Assembly (NCBI GenBank): GCA_913063005.1
Contig: CAJXZI010000026.1
Span: 1-15,005, forward strand
Reading direction: 5' to 3'
Length of the DNA: 15,005 nt
Source: an uncultured Halieaceae bacterium
Lineage (GTDB): Bacteria > Pseudomonadota > Gammaproteobacteria > Pseudomonadales > Halieaceae
Shown here: positions 6,779 to 13,860 of the stretch, one piece after another
Position numbering within the stretch: the first letter of the stretch is position 1
Layout: each line of letters begins with the position of its first letter
Made by a program: the position numbers and the translations under genes
The notes under the pieces: generated by a model
What the model saw: only the letters and a program-made list of their open reading frames with translations
Told to the model about the DNA's origin: nothing
Database searches by the model: none

Positions 6779-7431
6779 GCCGTTGTACTGCCACCCGTAG
6801 GCTCGCGCAGCACGACGATTGTCTTTCCAGCGACGGTGATATAGCCATCGCCCTCGAGCATCTTCAGAACCCGTCCTGCCATTTCTCGGGAGCAGCCAAC
6901 TAACCTCCCCAACTCCTGGCGCGTCACGCGGATTTGCATACCATCGGGGTGTGTCATGGCTTCCGGAAGCGTGGTTAGCTGTATGAGCGAGCGGTGGATC
7001 CGTCCGTAGACGTCGATAAACGTGAGGTCAGCAAGTTTACGTGTCGTATTTTTCAGGCGCTGCCCGATCTGGGTGGTCAGCGCGTACAAAACGTCGGGGA
7101 AGCGCCCACGGATAGCGTGAAAATCGTTGTAACTAATTTTTGCAAATTCGCAGGCCGTTCTTGTGACCAGATTAGCTGTTCGTGACTCCTCACCAAACAA
7201 ACCCATCTCGCCAAAGAACTCCCCGGGGTTGAGGTAGCTGACCACCATGTCCTGATCCGGCGCGTCGCTATCGTCGACGATAACTGACACCGATCCATCG
7301 AGAATCAGGTAGAGGTCCTCGCTGGGGTCGCCCTGGCAAAAAACCACCGACTTTGCTTTCATTGTGATGCGCTCGCAGTGCACCAAGAAGGCGTCGGCGT
7401 TGGGAACGCGTTTACTCACTAAGTAATTCAT
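6775..7431 (-). CDS. CRP/Vfr-family cyclic-nucleotide-type transcription regulator
   Basis: A DNA-binding activator/repressor of the CRP family, 218 residues from the ATG at 7431. The N-terminal cyclic-nucleotide domain has a complete phosphate-binding cassette, FGEMGLFGEESRTAN (residues 73-87; E75, R84), and ends in the dimer helix with a Thr-Thr pair (129-130) as in Vfr. The C-terminal HTH (169-192) has CSREMAGRVLK, where R182, E183 and R187 match the CRP residues that read TGTGA. The frame extends to 7509, but alignment to CRP/Vfr and a GGTGAT ribosome site support 7431; ATGs at 7437 and 7443 remain possible. The cassette is closer to the PKA/PKG form than to E. coli CRP, and Thr replaces Ser after the Arg, so the ligand (cAMP, cGMP or another) is open. 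Neighbours match the Pseudomonas vfr locus. Confidence 0.92.
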   Translation of the reverse strand: MNYLVSKRVPNADAFLVHCERITMKAKSVVFCQGDPSEDLYLILDGSVSVIVDDSDAPDQDMVVSYLNPGEFFGEMGLFGEESRTANLVTRTACEFAKISYNDFHAIRGRFPDVLYALTTQIGQRLKNTTRKLADLTFIDVYGRIHRSLIQLTTLPEAMTHPDGMQIRVTRQELGRLVGCSREMAGRVLKMLEGDGYITVAGKTIVVLREPTGGSTTA

Positions 7432-7445
7432 GCTCATCACCATAA

Positions 7446-7461
7446 TGTGATTTGCTGCACA
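7446..7461. promoter_or_regulatory. CRP-type operator between the regulator and the osmC gene
   Basis: TGTGA-N6-GCACA, nine of ten bases of the CRP half-site consensus TGTGA-N6-TCACA. It lies 15 bases upstream of the regulator's proposed ATG (7431) on one side and about 90 bases upstream of the osmC-family start on the other. The HTH residues of the adjacent protein are those that recognise this sequence, so autoregulation is the simplest reading. If the osmC start of transcription is near 7523, the site centre is near -70, a position from which class I CRP activation works. For the regulator itself, binding this close to the start codon would more likely repress. Confidence 0.55.
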
Positions 7462-7489
7462 CTTAACGTAGCATACCGCCCACTGAAGG

Positions 7490-7516
7490 TTGGTGCCAGC
7501 CGCCATCACCTATAAG
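7490..7516 (+). promoter_or_regulatory. Candidate promoter for the osmC-family gene
   Basis: TATAAG at 7511-7516 matches the -10 consensus at five of six positions. A weak TTGGTG at 7490-7495 is the only upstream partner, with a short 15-base spacer. A poor -35 together with a CRP-type site upstream is what a CRP-dependent promoter would look like. This is inferred from sequence only. Confidence 0.3.
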
Positions 7517-7551
7517 CACGTTGAATGATAAATAACTTTTTGGAGTCAAAT

Positions 7552-7971
7552 ATGCAGGGCACAGTTAAATGGGTTGATGACGTTATGTTCGTTGGCGAAT
7601 CAGGCTCGGGTCATAGTGTGGTCATGGATGGTCCCATCGAACTTGGTGGACGAAACCACGGCCTGCGTCCTATGGAGATGTTACTGCTGGGTACCGGTGG
7701 TTGTGCGCTGTTTGATGTTGTAACGATGCTTAAGAAGTCGCGCCAGGACATCACGAGTTGTCGAGTCGAACTTCAGGCCGAGCGAGCAGATGCCGTACCC
7801 GCGGTGTTCACAGCGATTAATCTTCACTTTGTCGTAGAAGGGAATGGCATCAAGGACAGTCAAGTGGCGAGAGCTGTCTCACTATCCGCTGAAAAATACT
7901 GCTCAGCCTCCATTACCTTAGCGACGGGCGGTGTCGAGGTCACACACTCGCACGAGACGATATCGGCTTAA
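7552..7971 (+). CDS. OsmC-family protein, YhfA type
   Basis: Small OsmC/Ohr-fold protein of 139 residues. The two family cysteines are present: C51 in GTGGCALFDVV and C117 in SAEKYCSASITL. Other OsmC proteins use such cysteines to reduce hydroperoxides; the YhfA branch has no firmly assigned substrate, so peroxidase activity is only possible. The sequence closely follows E. coli YhfA (MQ-x-VKWV start, GESxSGH, RPMEM, EKYCS), which in E. coli is also divergent from crp, a strong neighbourhood match. The ATG at 7552 has GGAG at 7542-7545 with a 6-base spacer; a frame extension back to 7525 exists, but the alignment and ribosome site rule it out. Probably regulated by the CRP-family protein through the shared intergenic site. 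Confidence 0.92.
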   Translation: MQGTVKWVDDVMFVGESGSGHSVVMDGPIELGGRNHGLRPMEMLLLGTGGCALFDVVTMLKKSRQDITSCRVELQAERADAVPAVFTAINLHFVVEGNGIKDSQVARAVSLSAEKYCSASITLATGGVEVTHSHETISA

Positions 7972-8259
7972 ACGTGGCTGTATCGGTTAACGCGTAAGCT
8001 CACCGTCAAGCGCACAACTGGTTAATAGAATTTTCTACTGTTAATAACCTCTTGAACTCTGCTGGCCGTACATTACCCAGTGCAATGCTTTTGTGCGCAA
8101 GTACATGATACAAAGATGCGGAGGCAGGGCCAGCGCTGACTCTGCGCATACCTGCATCAACGGGGCTGCATTGCTCAACGACTGTTGAACAGCTCTGGTG
8201 GTGAGCTCAGGGTTTACGGCGTGAGTGAGGGTAGTTCGCAACGCGCGTTCAAATGATTT
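7972..8259. other. 288-bp convergent intergenic region without a convincing gene
   Basis: This spacer lies between the ends of the osmC-family gene (+) and coq7 (-), so terminators for both are expected. I find only imperfect inverted repeats: an AT-rich one at 8020-8049 (core TAGA-ATTT-TCTA), AGCTC-N7-GAGCT at 8191-8207, and the palindrome AACGCGCGTT at 8240-8249. None is a strong stem followed by a T run. A minus-strand frame of 66 codons (8241-8041) needs a TTG start without ribosome site. A plus-strand stretch of 46 codons (about 8049-8187), rich in Cys, also has no good start. In Pseudomonas speD occupies this position; I see no SpeD-like motif left. Confidence 0.6.
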
Positions 8260-8907
8260 TTACAACCAATAGGTGGTTTTGGTCATGACTTGGCTCACAC
8301 CTCTCATGGCTCGCTTAACAGGCGTTGAGAATTCCTGGCCGCCCTGCTCAAGCGCGTGCGCACCGTGTCGTTCCTCTTCTTCAAGCATCTTTTGAAGCAC
8401 GAGCTGGGACTTTCGGTCATCCTCGGGAAGCTTCTGTAAATGCTCTTTGAGGTGAGCTGCAACACCCTCTTCCGTCGCGTGAACGAAACCCAAGCTTACT
8501 TTGTCACCAATAGCGCCAGTAAGCGCGCCCAAGGCATATGAGCTTGCGAAGAAAAGCGGGTTAAGCCGACTGGTATGCGTGCCCAGCGCTTCCAAACGCT
8601 CTTCACACCAGTCGAGGTGGTCTTTCTCTTCCTGCGCGGCTGCAAGAAGCGCGTCTCGCGTTTCATTCGATTTGGCTACCAGAGCTTGGCCTCGGTAGAG
8701 TGCCTGCGCACATACTTCTCCAGTGTGGTTGATACGCATGAGCCCGCCGGCGTGCTGACGTTCGGCATCAGTTAGATCAGCTTCGCTGTGATCGGTGGCT
8801 GGAGAGGGCCGCTCACCTGACAGCGACCCTGTACCTGAGCTCACTTCGCGAAGTGCGGTATCCACAGTGGCTATCAATCTATCTAAGCTGGTGAGTCGTC
8901 TTTGCAT
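8260..8907 (-). CDS. coq7: Demethoxyubiquinone hydroxylase Coq7
   Basis: Membrane-associated diiron monooxygenase that hydroxylates C6 of demethoxyubiquinol in aerobic ubiquinone synthesis. The 215-residue protein has all six iron ligands in two ferritin-like repeats: E64 (NHTGEV), E94/H97 (EEKDH), E146 (ATEEG) and E178/H181 (EERH). Residues 22-45 form a polar, variable linker after the first helix, as in proteobacterial Coq7. No transmembrane helix is evident; the segment 116-140 (LNPLFFASSYALGAL...) is hydrophobic and probably docks in the membrane. It sits 31 bases after purD and may be the last gene of the dusB-fis-purH-purD transcript. No Shine-Dalgarno is obvious before the ATG. Confidence 0.97.
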   Translation of the reverse strand: MQRRLTSLDRLIATVDTALREVSSGTGSLSGERPSPATDHSEADLTDAERQHAGGLMRINHTGEVCAQALYRGQALVAKSNETRDALLAAAQEEKDHLDWCEERLEALGTHTSRLNPLFFASSYALGALTGAIGDKVSLGFVHATEEGVAAHLKEHLQKLPEDDRKSQLVLQKMLEEEERHGAHALEQGGQEFSTPVKRAMRGVSQVMTKTTYWL

Positions 8908-8938
8908 CGTTGCTATCTGTGTTTCACGTACCGCAAGC

Positions 8939-10213
8939 TTAGCGCGCTAGCGCTCGCCAACCAATATCGCTCCGATACTTCATCCCTTCCCATTGAATTG
9001 GGTCAATGGCTTGGTATGCAGCAGTCGCTGCATCAGCCAGTGAAGCGCCTCGCGCGGTAACGCAGAGCACACGCCCACCTGCAGTGACCGTTGCATTGTC
9101 AGCAATCTTGGTGCCAGCGTGGAAAACCTTGACGCCCTGCGGCTCATTACCAAGGCCGGTAATAGGCAAGCCAGTGGGGCTCGATGACGGGTAGTGCTCG
9201 GATGCGAGTACAACGCCAATCGTGGCGTCGCTGCTCCAAGTGACAGACTCACCAGGTAGGCGTCCTTCACAGGCAGCGAGGCAGTGTGATGCGAGATCAG
9301 ACTCGAGCCGCATCATAATGGGTTGTGTCTCTGGGTCACCAAAGCGGCAATTGAACTCGATCACTTTCGGTGCACCTGAGGAGTCAATCATTAATCCTGC
9401 GTATAAGAACCCTCGATAGCGATTGCCGTCTTCCAGCATGCCCTTCACCGTTGGATTAATGACTTCTGCCATCACTCGTTCGTAGACGGCGTCAGTGACG
9501 ACGGGCGCAGGTGAGTAAGCGCCCATGCCACCGGTATTTGGCCCCGTATCACGTTCACCAACACGCTTGTGATCCTGCGATGTCGCCATGGGGATCACAT
9601 CAGTACCGTCCACCATTACGATAAAGCTTGCCTCTTCACCTTCGAGGAATTCCTCGATTACGACTCGCGCACCTGCGTCACCAAAAGCGTTGCCAGATAG
9701 CATGTCGCGCACAGCAGCTTCCGCCTCATCAACAGACATAGCCACGATTACGCCTTTACCCGCAGCGAGGCCGTCAGCTTTTACAACAATGGGTGCACCT
9801 TGAGCCTGAATATAGGCGCAGGCCGCACCGGGATCCGTAAAGGTCTCGTAAGCACCGGTTGGAATGTTGTGCCGAGCAAGAAACTCCTTGGTAAAAGCTT
9901 TCGAGCCCTCAAGTTGCGCAGCAGCGGCAGAGGGACCAAAACAATGGAGTCCCTCACCTTCGAAGTAATCGACAATGCCATTCACTAAGGGCGCTTCAGG
10001 ACCGACCACGGTGAGTTCACAATTGTTGGCCTTGGCGAAGTTAGCGAGTGCGTCAAAATCATTCGCATCTACGGAGATATTCTCGAGCTTAGGCTCAGCC
10101 GCTGTGCCCGCATTACCGGGCGCCACAAACACAGTTTCGACGTCACTTGATTGAGCTAATTTCCAAGCTAACGCATGTTCACGGCCACCGCCGCCTATCA
10201 TCAATACATTCAT
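8939..10213 (-). CDS. purD: Phosphoribosylamine-glycine ligase (GAR synthetase)
   Basis: ATP-grasp ligase joining phosphoribosylamine and glycine, the second step of purine synthesis. The 424-residue protein is full length. It has an N-terminal GGGGREHALA (7-16), PGNAGT (32-37), the GPEAPLVNG loop (71-79), ATP-grasp KADGLAAGKGV (145-155), HKRVGERDTGPNTGGMGAYSP (from 215), and the metal/ATP-binding EFNCRFGDPETQ (286-297). It starts one base after the purH stop (TAA-T-ATG) with no Shine-Dalgarno at normal distance; a GAGG lies about 18 bases upstream, so initiation is probably coupled to purH. Confidence 0.99.
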   Translation of the reverse strand: MNVLMIGGGGREHALAWKLAQSSDVETVFVAPGNAGTAAEPKLENISVDANDFDALANFAKANNCELTVVGPEAPLVNGIVDYFEGEGLHCFGPSAAAAQLEGSKAFTKEFLARHNIPTGAYETFTDPGAACAYIQAQGAPIVVKADGLAAGKGVIVAMSVDEAEAAVRDMLSGNAFGDAGARVVIEEFLEGEEASFIVMVDGTDVIPMATSQDHKRVGERDTGPNTGGMGAYSPAPVVTDAVYERVMAEVINPTVKGMLEDGNRYRGFLYAGLMIDSSGAPKVIEFNCRFGDPETQPIMMRLESDLASHCLAACEGRLPGESVTWSSDATIGVVLASEHYPSSSPTGLPITGLGNEPQGVKVFHAGTKIADNATVTAGGRVLCVTARGASLADAATAAYQAIDPIQWEGMKYRSDIGWRALAR

Positions 10214-10214
10214 A

Positions 10215-11789
10215 TTAGTGTCTGAAGTGCCTCACACCCGTGAATACCATGGCGATACCTGCCTCGTTTGCCGCGGCAATAATCTCATCGTCTCTTATTG
10301 ACCCGCCAGGCTGAATTACAGCTTTGATGCCACGTTCAGCGGCATTATCGATACCGTCTCTGAAGGGGAAGAACGCATCTGACGCCATGACTGCACCGGC
10401 TACTTCGAGGCCCGCGTGCTCGGCTTTGATGGCGGCAATGCGTGCCGAGTTAACCCGTGACATCTGACCCGCACCCACACCGATGGTTCGCTCATTTGAT
10501 GCATAAATGATTGCGTTAGATTTCACGAACTTGGCCACACGCCAAGCGAAGAGCATATCGCGCATTTCCTGCTCGCTAGGAGCGCGTTCGGAAACAACCC
10601 TGAGATCCTCTTCAGCAATGACGTGATCATCGCGATCCTGAATTAACAAGCCGCCGTTAACTTTTTTGAGGTCCCACGTCGGAGAGCGCTCTCCCCAGTA
10701 TCCGGTGGACATTACCCGAACATTAGGTTTTCCGCTGGCGGCTTCAAGCGCTGCGTCGTCTATTTCCGGCGCCGTGATGACCTCGACAAACTGCGAGTCG
10801 ATGATGGTAGATAGTGTTTTCTCATCGAGCGCTCTATTGAAGGCTATGATGCCACCAAAGGCTGATTCGGTATCTGTCTCGAAAGCCAGCTTGTAAGCGT
10901 CAAACAACGTATCCGCCACGGCAACGCCACAGGGGTTGGCGTGCTTTACAATCACGCAAGCGGGTTGATCAAACGACTTTACACATTCGATTGCCGCATC
11001 CGCATCGGCAACGTTGTTGTAGCTCAAGGGCTTTCCTTGATGCAGGGTCGCTGTACCAACACCCGCTTCGATAGCGTTTCTGTCGGTATAGAACGCGGCA
11101 TTTTGATGTGGGTTTTCGCCGTAACGCATGACTGAGCTGCGCTCAAATTGAAAGTTCGCGGTCCTTGGGAAGTCGCTCACTTCGTCACCGTCGAGACGCT
11201 TTCCGAGATAATTGGCTATCGCACCGTCATAGCCAGCGGTGTGCTCGAATGCTTTCACAGCGAGATCGAAACGCAGTGTGTCAGTGGTGCCTTCGTGAGC
11301 CGCAAGTTCTGATAACACGCGCTCAAAGTCGTTGTTGTCCACCACTATGGTTACGTCGCGGTGATTTTTAGCGGCAGCTCGGACCATGGTGGGGCCGCCG
11401 ATATCGATGTTTTCGATCGCATCCGCGAGGCTGCAATCCGGGTTCGCGACAGTAGCTTCAAAGGGGTAGAGATTAACGACGACGAGATCGATTGCACCGA
11501 TCTCGTTATCTGTCATAACCGCGTCATCGGTGCCTCGTCGCCCCAAAATGCCGCCGTGGATTTTTGGGTGGAGTGTTTTTACGCGACCGTCCATCATTTC
11601 AGGGAAGCCCGTGTGATCGGATACCTCGGTAACGGGTACGCCCTCTGACATCAAGAGACGGCAGGTGCCACCCGTCGACAGAATTTGAACGCCATGAGCG
11701 GCCAATCCTTGAGCGAATGGGACAACGCCGGTTTTATCGGAGACGCTGATTAAAGCGCGTTTAATGGGGGCGACTCTCGCCTCGGTCAT
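10215..11789 (-). CDS. purH: Bifunctional AICAR formyltransferase / IMP cyclohydrolase
   Basis: Catalyses the last two steps to IMP. The 524-residue protein has an N-terminal MGS-like cyclohydrolase domain (SDKTG 17-21, STGGT 38-42, GRVKTLHPKIHGG 68-80). The C-terminal transformylase domain has GENPHQ (224-229), the catalytic Lys-His of VKHANPCG (K282, H283), GAGQMSRVNSA and SDAFFPFRD near the end. The reading frame extends seven codons further to a TTG at 11810. The ATG at 11789 is preferred because AAGGA lies 8 bases upstream and MTEARVAPIKRALIS aligns with family starts. It is 51 bases after fis and tightly followed by purD, as in many gammaproteobacteria. Confidence 0.99.
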   Translation of the reverse strand: MTEARVAPIKRALISVSDKTGVVPFAQGLAAHGVQILSTGGTCRLLMSEGVPVTEVSDHTGFPEMMDGRVKTLHPKIHGGILGRRGTDDAVMTDNEIGAIDLVVVNLYPFEATVANPDCSLADAIENIDIGGPTMVRAAAKNHRDVTIVVDNNDFERVLSELAAHEGTTDTLRFDLAVKAFEHTAGYDGAIANYLGKRLDGDEVSDFPRTANFQFERSSVMRYGENPHQNAAFYTDRNAIEAGVGTATLHQGKPLSYNNVADADAAIECVKSFDQPACVIVKHANPCGVAVADTLFDAYKLAFETDTESAFGGIIAFNRALDEKTLSTIIDSQFVEVITAPEIDDAALEAASGKPNVRVMSTGYWGERSPTWDLKKVNGGLLIQDRDDHVIAEEDLRVVSERAPSEQEMRDMLFAWRVAKFVKSNAIIYASNERTIGVGAGQMSRVNSARIAAIKAEHAGLEVAGAVMASDAFFPFRDGIDNAAERGIKAVIQPGGSIRDDEIIAAANEAGIAMVFTGVRHFRH

Positions 11790-11840
11790 AGTGGTTTCCT
11801 TGCTTTGCAATTGTTTTGGTTGCTTAAGGTCTCTAAAGCT

Positions 11841-12107
11841 TCAGAGCAGATTATGTTGTCGTAATTTCTTACGCAGTGTGCCTCGATTAAGGCCAAGTAA
11901 TTCTGAAGCGCGGCTTTGATTGCCGCCACAGTACTCCAAGACGACGCGAAGTAGCGGCTCCTCGACCTCTAGTAGAACGAGATTGTAAAAGTCTATTGTG
12001 GCCTCGCCATCGAGGGTTTCCATGAATTCTCGAACTGCAATCTCCACCGCCTGTCCAAGGCCACCTTCGCGCTGGTGCCCTTGCGATTTTGTCGTCTCGT
12101 TCGTCAT
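11841..12107 (-). CDS. fis: DNA-binding protein Fis
   Basis: Small nucleoid-associated protein that bends DNA and activates growth-linked promoters such as those of rRNA. It has 88 residues, somewhat shorter than the 98 of E. coli. The core FYNLVLLEVEEPLLRVVLEYC (about 40-60) forms the dimer helices, and GGNQSRASELLGLNRGTLRKKL (61-82) is the helix-turn-helix, nearly identical to other Fis proteins. The N-terminal 20 residues, corresponding to the beta-hairpin arms that contact partner proteins, are polar and divergent. The ATG overlaps the dusB stop (ATGA), the conserved dusB-fis pairing. The protein could regulate its own operon, as in E. coli; no site is mapped here. Confidence 0.97.
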   Translation of the reverse strand: MTNETTKSQGHQREGGLGQAVEIAVREFMETLDGEATIDFYNLVLLEVEEPLLRVVLEYCGGNQSRASELLGLNRGTLRKKLRQHNLL

Positions 12108-13141
12108 GCCGCGATGCTCTCCTCAGAGGCTATTTTATGGTGAGGATTATCCTTCTCATGTGCTTCTATCCCTTTCAGTATTCTGTTGGATTCTTCACTT
12201 AGGAACTGCTCCTGAGCGTCCTGAGAGGCAAGAGCGTTGAAAGCTCGCTTAAAGGGAAGATAGTCATCGTATAGTTCGGCTTCAAAAAACCAGCCAACGT
12301 GCTTTCGCGCGATTTTGAATCCCATGACTGCGCCGTGAAAATCGTAGAGAAGCCGACAATGCTCCCTCACGAGTCGAAGGCGTGCTTCGGCGCAAGGTTG
12401 CTTATCTATACCGTGACGAAGCTTTCCAGCGATCTGTCCGGGAAGCCAGAGCCGCCCTTGCGCTGCGCGACCGATCATGACACCCGATGCGCCGGAGTTG
12501 TCGAGTACTCTCGCTGCCTTCTCCGCTGAGTCGATATCGCCATTAGCAATGATGGGGATGTCAACGGCTTTCACAATATTGCGAAGCGTTTCGTATTCGG
12601 CCTCGCCGTTAAATTTGTCAGCGCGCGTCCTGCCATGAACCGTGAGCATTGCGATGCCGCAGTCCTGTGCAATCTCCGCTATTTCGACACCATTTTTATT
12701 GCTGCGATCTATGCCGGTCCTAATCTTCAAGGTAACCGGTACCGATACCGCCTGCACGGTGCTTTTCAAAATATCCGAAACGAGCCCCGTGTCTGCTAAA
12801 AGCGCTGAGCCTGCTGCCTTTTTACACACTTTTTTGGCGGGGCAGCCCATGTTGATATCGATTATTTCGGCACCGCGCTCAACATTAAATCGGGCAGCTT
12901 GAGCAATGGTTTCTGGGTCGTTGCCAACCAACTGAACGGAGCGCAGTCCGGCGTCATTGCTGTGAACAGCTCGCGACTGTGTTTTGCGTGAATGAGCCAG
13001 TGTAAGGTCGGACGACATCATCTCCCCAACGGCTATATCGGCGCCGTGTTTCACGGCTAGCTGGCGCATAGGTAAGTCGGTAACACCGGCCATTGGGGCG
13101 AGTAGTACGGGTAGATCGCTTACAAAGTCGCCGAGTTGCAT
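12104..13141 (-). CDS. dusB: tRNA-dihydrouridine synthase DusB
   Basis: FMN-dependent enzyme that reduces specific uridines in the tRNA D-loop (U17 in E. coli DusB). The 345-residue protein carries APMAGVTDLPMR (15-26), EMMSS (40-44), the catalytic C100 in DINMGCPAKKV, K139 in VTLKIRTG, H169-G-R-T, ANGD (199-202) and the FMN-phosphate loop GRAAQGR (224-230). The C-terminal RNA-binding helical domain includes the IARKHVGWFF stretch. The final 20 residues are charged and somewhat longer than in E. coli DusB. It heads the dusB-fis-purH-purD(-coq7) transcript. No purine-rich ribosome site precedes the ATG, so an error of a few codons in the start is possible. Confidence 0.97.
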   Translation of the reverse strand: MQLGDFVSDLPVLLAPMAGVTDLPMRQLAVKHGADIAVGEMMSSDLTLAHSRKTQSRAVHSNDAGLRSVQLVGNDPETIAQAARFNVERGAEIIDINMGCPAKKVCKKAAGSALLADTGLVSDILKSTVQAVSVPVTLKIRTGIDRSNKNGVEIAEIAQDCGIAMLTVHGRTRADKFNGEAEYETLRNIVKAVDIPIIANGDIDSAEKAARVLDNSGASGVMIGRAAQGRLWLPGQIAGKLRHGIDKQPCAEARLRLVREHCRLLYDFHGAVMGFKIARKHVGWFFEAELYDDYLPFKRAFNALASQDAQEQFLSEESNRILKGIEAHEKDNPHHKIASEESIAA

Positions 13142-13169
13142 GTGTCAGGTCAGGAAGAGGAAAGCGCAT

Positions 13170-13198
13170 AGTGTAATAAACACGATCGGAAGGTTGAA
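13170..13198 (-). promoter_or_regulatory. Candidate promoter for dusB-fis
   Basis: On the minus strand TTCAAC (13198-13193) and TACACT (13175-13170) are 17 bases apart; they match the sigma-70 hexamers at three and four of six positions. The bases right after the -10 include a GC-rich ATGCGC, like the discriminator of growth-rate-controlled fis promoters in enterics. The implied start is about 20-25 bases before the dusB ATG. This is inference from sequence. Confidence 0.3.
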
Positions 13199-13201
13199 GT
13201 C

Positions 13202-13238
13202 TGGTCAGTGGGTAGTATTAACCCTCTTTTGGTCAGTG
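13202..13238. repeat. Direct repeat TGGTCAGTG in the dusB-aroQ intergenic region
   Basis: TGGTCAGTG occurs at 13202-13210 and again at 13230-13238, 28 bases apart, and TCAGTGG returns at 13321-13327. The region is the 246-base divergent spacer between dusB and aroQ, so the repeats could be binding sites for a regulator of either side. Only two exact copies are present, so chance is possible. Confidence 0.3.
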
Positions 13239-13387
13239 CGGAGCCAAGGCTGCCGTTAAACATTAACGAAAAGTCGATAACTTCGGTAAAAACACACAGA
13301 TTGGTCGCGTAGTGTCAAAATCAGTGGACAGTTTTCGCTCGCTGGTGGAGACTCAGGTGGTCTTTCTGGGAAACAAGCGTGGTCACT

Positions 13388-13825
13388 ATGGCCGACATAC
13401 TCGTGTTACATGGACCCAATCTCAATCTATTGGGTACGCGCGAGCCTGATATTTACGGCAGCGAAGATCTGTCTTCGATCAATGCGCGCCTTGAGCAAGC
13501 AGCGGCGAGCGCAGGGCGGACGCTAAGTGCATTCCAGAGTAACGTCGAAGGTGAGCTGATCAATGCGGTTCACGCCGCAAGACTCGAGCAGACGCAGGCA
13601 ATTATTATCAACCCTGCGGGACTGACGCATACGAGTGTATCTCTGCGCGACGCACTTGCCGGTGTGGCTATTCCGTTTATCGAGGTTCACCTCTCCAATG
13701 TGTATGCGAGAGAGCCTTTTCGGCACCACAGTTTCTTCTCTGATTTAGCAACTGGTGTGATTTCTGGCCTCGGGAGTGCCGGTTACGACCACGCATTGCA
13801 ATTTTTATTGAACCGAAATCACTGA
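13388..13825 (+). CDS. aroQ: Type II 3-dehydroquinate dehydratase
   Basis: Dodecameric cytoplasmic enzyme that dehydrates 3-dehydroquinate to 3-dehydroshikimate, supplying chorismate that the trp genes in this window consume. It has 145 residues. The LHGPNLNLLGTREP start (7-20) includes the active-site R18, and the catalytic Y23 sits in the lid. INPAGLTHTS (74-83; N75, H81), IEVHLSN (98-104; H101) and R112 complete the site. ATG 13388 aligns exactly with family N-termini. A GTG three codons upstream (13379) has the better ribosome site (GGGA seven bases ahead), so the protein may begin with three extra residues. aroQ immediately before accB-accC is a common gammaproteobacterial arrangement. 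Confidence 0.97.
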   Translation: MADILVLHGPNLNLLGTREPDIYGSEDLSSINARLEQAAASAGRTLSAFQSNVEGELINAVHAARLEQTQAIIINPAGLTHTSVSLRDALAGVAIPFIEVHLSNVYAREPFRHHSFFSDLATGVISGLGSAGYDHALQFLLNRNH

Positions 13826-13860
13826 AACGAGTAATAACAAAGGATTGTAAAGGTGACCTT

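Noticed and set aside
7432..7509. N-terminal extension of the CRP-family protein to 7509
   Set aside because: The extra 26 residues have no counterpart in CRP or Vfr, there is no ribosome site at 7509, and the stretch contains the CRP-type operator.
8020..8049. AT-rich inverted repeat as a bidirectional terminator
   Set aside because: The stem is imperfect, with bulges and weak AT pairs, and no T tract follows on either strand.
8041..8241. 66-codon minus-strand ORF downstream of coq7
   Set aside because: It starts with TTG without a ribosome site, has no recognisable motif and contains inverted repeats; treated as non-coding.
11790..11840. GCTT...AAGC stem between fis and purH as a terminator or separate promoter region
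   Set aside because: The stem is four base pairs with no T run; the 51-base spacer fits ordinary operon spacing.
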